Assembly: GCF_014201805.1 (NCBI RefSeq)
Contig: NZ_JACHFK010000018.1
Location: 5,043-69,042 of the forward strand
Length of the DNA: 64,000 nt
Source of the DNA: Deinococcus metalli
GTDB taxonomy: Bacteria > Deinococcota > Deinococci > Deinococcales > Deinococcaceae
Reading direction: 5' to 3'
Shown: positions 60,751-64,000 of the stretch, in pieces
How the letters are laid out: every line of letters begins with the position of its first letter
Position numbering within the stretch: position 1 is the stretch's first letter
The notes under the pieces: generated by a model
The model's input: only the letters and a program-made list of their open reading frames with translations
What the model was told of the DNA's origin: nothing
Database searches by the model: none
Position numbers and translations under genes: made by a program

Positions 60751-61473
60751 TCAGCGGTTGGTCACAGTAATCGTGGCGCTCATGCCATCGTGGTACGAGC
60801 AGTAGTAGGTATAGGTGCCGGGGGTCTTGAAGGTGTAACTGTACTTGTCCCCTGGCCGCAGGTCTGGCGACTTCAGGTCGGCCACTGTCAGGGACAGGAC
60901 GTTGTGGGTGACCTGCCCGGTATGGAGCCAAGTCACGGTGGTGCCCGCTTTGATGCTCAGCGTGGCCGGCTGGAAGCGGTTGTCAGCAATGTTCACCGTC
61001 ACGCCGGCGATGGTGGTGGGCGCGGCGGTGACCGGCGTGACCGCACCTTTCAGGACGGCAGCACACAGGGGAACGTCGGTCAGGTCGGACGCCCTGTGGA
61101 CGTCGACATATGCCCCCAGCGGGCCGCGCAGGCGCGTGGGATTGGCCCGCAGAGTCACCGTGGCCTGACCCTGCGCGTCCGTTCTGAAGGCCGGGAAGCC
61201 CAGGGTGATGGGGCCACCAGACGCGCAAGGCGCCCCGCCTGCCGAACCCAGGGCATGGTAATGGGCGGCGTAGGCCGTGTTGGGCGTCAAGCCACGCAGG
61301 GTCAGTACCGACAGCGACAGGGCGGACGACACCGTGCGCACACTGAGCTGTCCAGATGCGCCAGCCGCCGTACCGGTGGCCAGCAAGGGGAAGGCCTGGG
61401 AGGTCTGCGTCTGGGCCACGGCGGGCATCAACAGCAGGGCGGGCACCAGCGCGAAGTGAATGGATCTGAACAT
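60751..61473 (-). CDS. Exported two-domain protein: CHRD-like domain plus cupredoxin
   Basis: Protein of 240 residues with a signal peptide (1-20). First domain (35-145) is a paralogue of the preceding lipoprotein (AAHYHALG, PCASGGPITLGFPAF, GAYVDVHRASD). The last 90 residues are a plastocyanin-like cupredoxin with VTHNV for one His and YYCSYHDGM for Cys, His and Met of a blue-copper site. Likely an electron carrier or copper-binding protein outside the membrane. Start 12 bp after the next gene's stop region, same operon. Confidence 0.85.
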   Translation of the reverse strand: MFRSIHFALVPALLLMPAVAQTQTSQAFPLLATGTAAGASGQLSVRTVSSALSLSVLTLRGLTPNTAYAAHYHALGSAGGAPCASGGPITLGFPAFRTDAQGQATVTLRANPTRLRGPLGAYVDVHRASDLTDVPLCAAVLKGAVTPVTAAPTTIAGVTVNIADNRFQPATLSIKAGTTVTWLHTGQVTHNVLSLTVADLKSPDLRPGDKYSYTFKTPGTYTYYCSYHDGMSATITVTNR

Positions 61474-61484
61474 CTGGAGTCCTG

Positions 61485-63140
61485 TTAGCGCGTGAGGGGG
61501 CTGGTGGCCGCTGCGTCGTTGCTGTCACTCAGGATGGCCGGGCCGGCGTTCAGATCGGTGTCGAAGGGAGACACGGCGTAAGGCTGACCCTGATCGGCGA
61601 AGAGCTTCGCGGTCGTCTGGGGGTTCTTCGGCCAGACCACCAGGTGGTCGAGGTTCACCTTGCTGGATCTGATGGCCGGGCCGTCCGGCTTGCCGTCCTT
61701 GGCCGTGCCGCGCAGCGTGAAGGCGTCGAAGATGCTCGCCATGGCGTTCGCCTCGACTTTCCCCTTCGCGTCGGCCTTGAAGTCCATCACGTGCTGCATG
61801 AGGCCGAAGGGAGCCACCGGCGACTCGGTCAGGAACAGGGTGTACTGAGCGCCGGGCGTGAGGCCCTCGGCCTTGAGGGTCAGGTCGTCCGTTCCTTCCA
61901 GTGACCGGATCACCACGTTCCCCGCGACGCCCTTCAGGGCGGCCGGCAGGAACGCGAAGGGCTTGTCGGGCACGCCCAGCTTGATCTTCACCGACGGCAG
62001 ACCCACCCGCACGGTGTTCAGGTTCTGGGTGCCCGCTCCGCTGGGCACGGCATTCGCCACGTACACCAGCGCCTGTGGCATCTGCCCGATCGGGATGGTC
62101 TTGATGACGGTGTTGCTGGCCGTGTCGATCACGTCCACCGCGTCCTGGTCTTCCAGGCCGACGTACACCCGCGTGTTGTCACCACTGGGCCAGATCCCGT
62201 GCGGGGTCATACCGGTGGGGATGGTCGCCACGATCTGCGGCTTCGCGCCCCGTTTGATGACCTTCACGACGTTCTCACCGCCCACGGTGACATAGATGAA
62301 GTCGCCGGCCCCAGTACTCACCGCGTTCACGTGGTTGGTCACCTTGCCGGTGTCGAGCACGTGCAGCACCTTGAAGGTGCGGGCGTCGATGGCCGTGACC
62401 TTGCCCACGTCCTTGTGGGTCAGCCACACCTCCTTACCGTCGGGCGTGACCACCAGGTTGGGCGAAAAGGGACTGACAACCGGCACGCGGGCGATCACCT
62501 TGTGGGTAGGAACATCGATCACATCGAGCTGCGCGGTGCGGCTGGAGTCCACGAAGGCGCGCTGTCCGTCCGGGCTGAAGACGACCATGCCCGGCCCCTG
62601 GGCAACCCTGATGCGCCCGGTCTCCTTCAGGCTCGCCACGTCGATGACCGAGAGGTAGTCCTCACCGCGCACGGTGACCCAGACCTGCTTGCCGTCTGGG
62701 GTGAAAAAGCCCTCGTGCGGGCCGCGCCCGGTGTATACCGTGCCCATCACGTGGTTGTCGCGCGTGCGGATGATGGTCACACCGTTCGAGGCGTTGCTGA
62801 TGACGCTCAGATACCGCCCGTCGGGTGAGAACCCCAGGCCGTGGACGTTGACCTGCATGTCGTCGAGCGCTCCGAGTACTCCGGGCCGGGGGTGGCCCAG
62901 CGGGATCTGGCCTACGACCGTATTGGTGGCGGGATTGATGACCGTCACCGTGTTGGACGTCTGGTCGGCGGTGTACACCCGGTCGCGGGAGGACAGGGCG
63001 GGGCCGTTCAACGTGGGCGGCTGCAGTACGCCCTGAGCTCCGCCGCCACTGGCGTGCTGGGCGAGGGCGAGGGCACCGGTCACGCTGGCGGTGAGCAGGG
63101 CGGCGAGGGCGGGGCGGGATAGATGTGGACGCTGGAACAT
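61485..63140 (-). CDS. Exported YVTN-family beta-propeller protein
   Basis: Protein of 551 residues with a signal peptide. Seven or so blades of the YVTN/surface-layer type: VYTADQTSNTVTVINPATNTVVGQIPLG, FSPDGRYLSVISN, FTPDGKQVWVTVRG, VTPDGKEVWLTHKD. The C-terminal 150 residues (from NTVRVGLPSVKIKLGV) form a second domain (TLKAEGLTPGAQYTLFL) resembling the GLTP.xAY part of its neighbours. ATG 63140 follows GGAGG. Such propellers often bind partners or substrates at the cell surface; nitrous-oxide-reductase-like or NirF-like roles are not indicated. Confidence 0.82.
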   Translation of the reverse strand: MFQRPHLSRPALAALLTASVTGALALAQHASGGGAQGVLQPPTLNGPALSSRDRVYTADQTSNTVTVINPATNTVVGQIPLGHPRPGVLGALDDMQVNVHGLGFSPDGRYLSVISNASNGVTIIRTRDNHVMGTVYTGRGPHEGFFTPDGKQVWVTVRGEDYLSVIDVASLKETGRIRVAQGPGMVVFSPDGQRAFVDSSRTAQLDVIDVPTHKVIARVPVVSPFSPNLVVTPDGKEVWLTHKDVGKVTAIDARTFKVLHVLDTGKVTNHVNAVSTGAGDFIYVTVGGENVVKVIKRGAKPQIVATIPTGMTPHGIWPSGDNTRVYVGLEDQDAVDVIDTASNTVIKTIPIGQMPQALVYVANAVPSGAGTQNLNTVRVGLPSVKIKLGVPDKPFAFLPAALKGVAGNVVIRSLEGTDDLTLKAEGLTPGAQYTLFLTESPVAPFGLMQHVMDFKADAKGKVEANAMASIFDAFTLRGTAKDGKPDGPAIRSSKVNLDHLVVWPKNPQTTAKLFADQGQPYAVSPFDTDLNAGPAILSDSNDAAATSPLTR

Positions 63141-63347
63141 GACGGCCTCCAAAAACAAGGGCTGGCTCTGCGAGGGGCGGGGAACGGCTGGATGGGTGCC
63201 TTCATCACCCGTATGCGCCGCCTCCAGCTCCTGGATGCCACCAGCACTTCACCGAAGCTTCACGGTGTCACGTGCCGGCATCCTCGAAGTGAAGGTCACG
63301 CGACGTCCTGCTGATCTGCCGGCTCCGGGCAACCGGTACGCTCAGCC

Positions 63348-64000
63348 ATGCCTGCCTTTAATGCTCCGCACCCCATCACGCAGGGTGCAGGAACCGATCT
63401 GCGTGCGAATTGGACACCTGACGGCCAGTGGATCGTCTTTGAACGCTTGCAGGATGGTCGTCGGCGGTTACACCGTGTGCATCCGGATGGATCAGATCTG
63501 GAGCCGCTGGCGCTGGAGGAACCTGACGGCTCGGACAGCACTGGCCGTCCTGCGTTCTTCGCGCCCAACGATGTCGTCTTCGTCAGTGATCGCCTGGGCC
63601 GCACGGCCCTGTTCCGGGAAACTCAGGGCCAGGTAACGCCGCTGCACGCCAGTGAGCAGCCATGTTACGGGCCGGCCCTGGGCACCGCCGGCACCTGGCC
63701 GCTGCTGTACTTCCAGTCGGACGGTTCAGATGCGACGCACATCTCCGCGCTGGGGCAGGATGGGCAGGTGATCCGGCTCACCCACACGATGGGCGTACAG
63801 GATCAGCCGTGGCCTTTCCCGGACGGACAGAGTTTCGTCTATCACGCACGAGAGGATGGACGACATGTGGTGTGCCTCCAGTCCGTGCAGGCCGGGGCTG
63901 CGCCCGTAGTCTTGAGCGATGCGGATGAGGAGACCGCCTACGTGACCCCGTTCCCGTCGCCGGACGGCCGGTGGATCGCGTTCACCTCGGCCCGGGGGGG
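63348..64000 (+). CDS. TolB/WD40-like beta-propeller protein, cut by the window end
   Basis: The frame from ATG 63348 stays open to the last base, so the gene is incomplete; 217 codons are visible. Repeats typical of PD40/TolB blades occur: LRANWTPDGQWIVFERLQDGRRRLHRV, PLLYFQSDGSDATHI, QPWPFPDGQSFVYHAREDGRHVV, PSPDGRWIAFTSARG. No signal peptide at the visible start, so a cytoplasmic protein or peptidase-linked propeller is possible. The 207 bp before it hold no other gene. Confidence 0.75.
   Translation, partial: MPAFNAPHPITQGAGTDLRANWTPDGQWIVFERLQDGRRRLHRVHPDGSDLEPLALEEPDGSDSTGRPAFFAPNDVVFVSDRLGRTALFRETQGQVTPLHASEQPCYGPALGTAGTWPLLYFQSDGSDATHISALGQDGQVIRLTHTMGVQDQPWPFPDGQSFVYHAREDGRHVVCLQSVQAGAAPVVLSDADEETAYVTPFPSPDGRWIAFTSARG

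Overview
The window is GC-rich, accessory-type DNA that fits a Deinococcus plasmid or megaplasmid. The case rests on a plasmid replication initiator with an iteron array and a ParA/ribbon-helix-helix partition pair, strongly Deinococcus/Thermus-like metal and sulfur genes (for example a C-H-H type CsoR next to copZ), many promoters whose -10 box lies just upstream of a start codon (leaderless genes), and no housekeeping or RNA genes. The species call is inference; nothing here was searched against a database.

Layout. 1-8.9 kb: a polysaccharide deacetylase (cut by the window edge), then a leftward set for sulfite export and oxidation (TDT/TehA permease, SorA-like sulfite dehydrogenase, its cytochrome c, a small protein and an atypical response regulator), two LysR regulators and sulfide:quinone oxidoreductase. 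8.9-14.9 kb: a dead histidine-kinase fragment, seven iterons, the initiator gene, parA and its small DNA-binding partner, an HTH-ImmA/PIN pair resembling a toxin-antitoxin module, and a 39-codon gene. 15.2-18.0 kb is a gene graveyard: the start of a DNA methyltransferase is welded to the end of an SRAP (YedK/HMCES) gene, and an RNase H-like gene is frameshifted, with an intact aldo-keto reductase between them. 18.1-21.5 kb holds three unrecognised genes and about 700 bp with no convincing gene.

21.5-30.3 kb looks like a second replication or mobile module. It has an SF1/SF2-type helicase-like ATPase, an array of about 12 degenerate motifs largely on a 29-bp period, then three translationally coupled genes: a TnpB-like RuvC nuclease with intact D-E-D and zinc ribbon, an archaeo-eukaryotic-type primase, and a second protein that resembles only the TnpB N-terminus. 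A tyrosine recombinase and KfrA follow. This operon is the most novel-looking object in the window. 30.5-38.2 kb carries large uncharacterised proteins, including a 1212-residue one ending in a PD-(D/E)XK nuclease-like motif.

38.4-50.5 kb is a copper island: DUF305 protein with a two-component system, CopA, CopZ, CsoR, a CopB-type ATPase whose metal motif reads CPD, and a tyrosinase fused to a von Willebrand A domain. 50.8-58.7 kb is a persulfide/sulfite island controlled from one divergent promoter pair with CstR-like boxes: persulfide dioxygenase-rhodanese, rhodaneses, TauE/SafE and YeeE/YedE transporters, UspA and MFS on the left; rhodanese lipoprotein, TlpA-like thioredoxin, CstR-like repressor and CopZ-type Fe-S protein on the right. 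58.9-64 kb has an ECF sigma/anti-sigma pair, exported proteins (two related domains, one fused to a cupredoxin, and a YVTN propeller) and a truncated TolB-like propeller gene.

Taken together the cargo could oxidise sulfide to persulfide, sulfite and sulfate, move the intermediates across the membrane, and resist copper, with two CsoR-family repressors reading almost the same operator.
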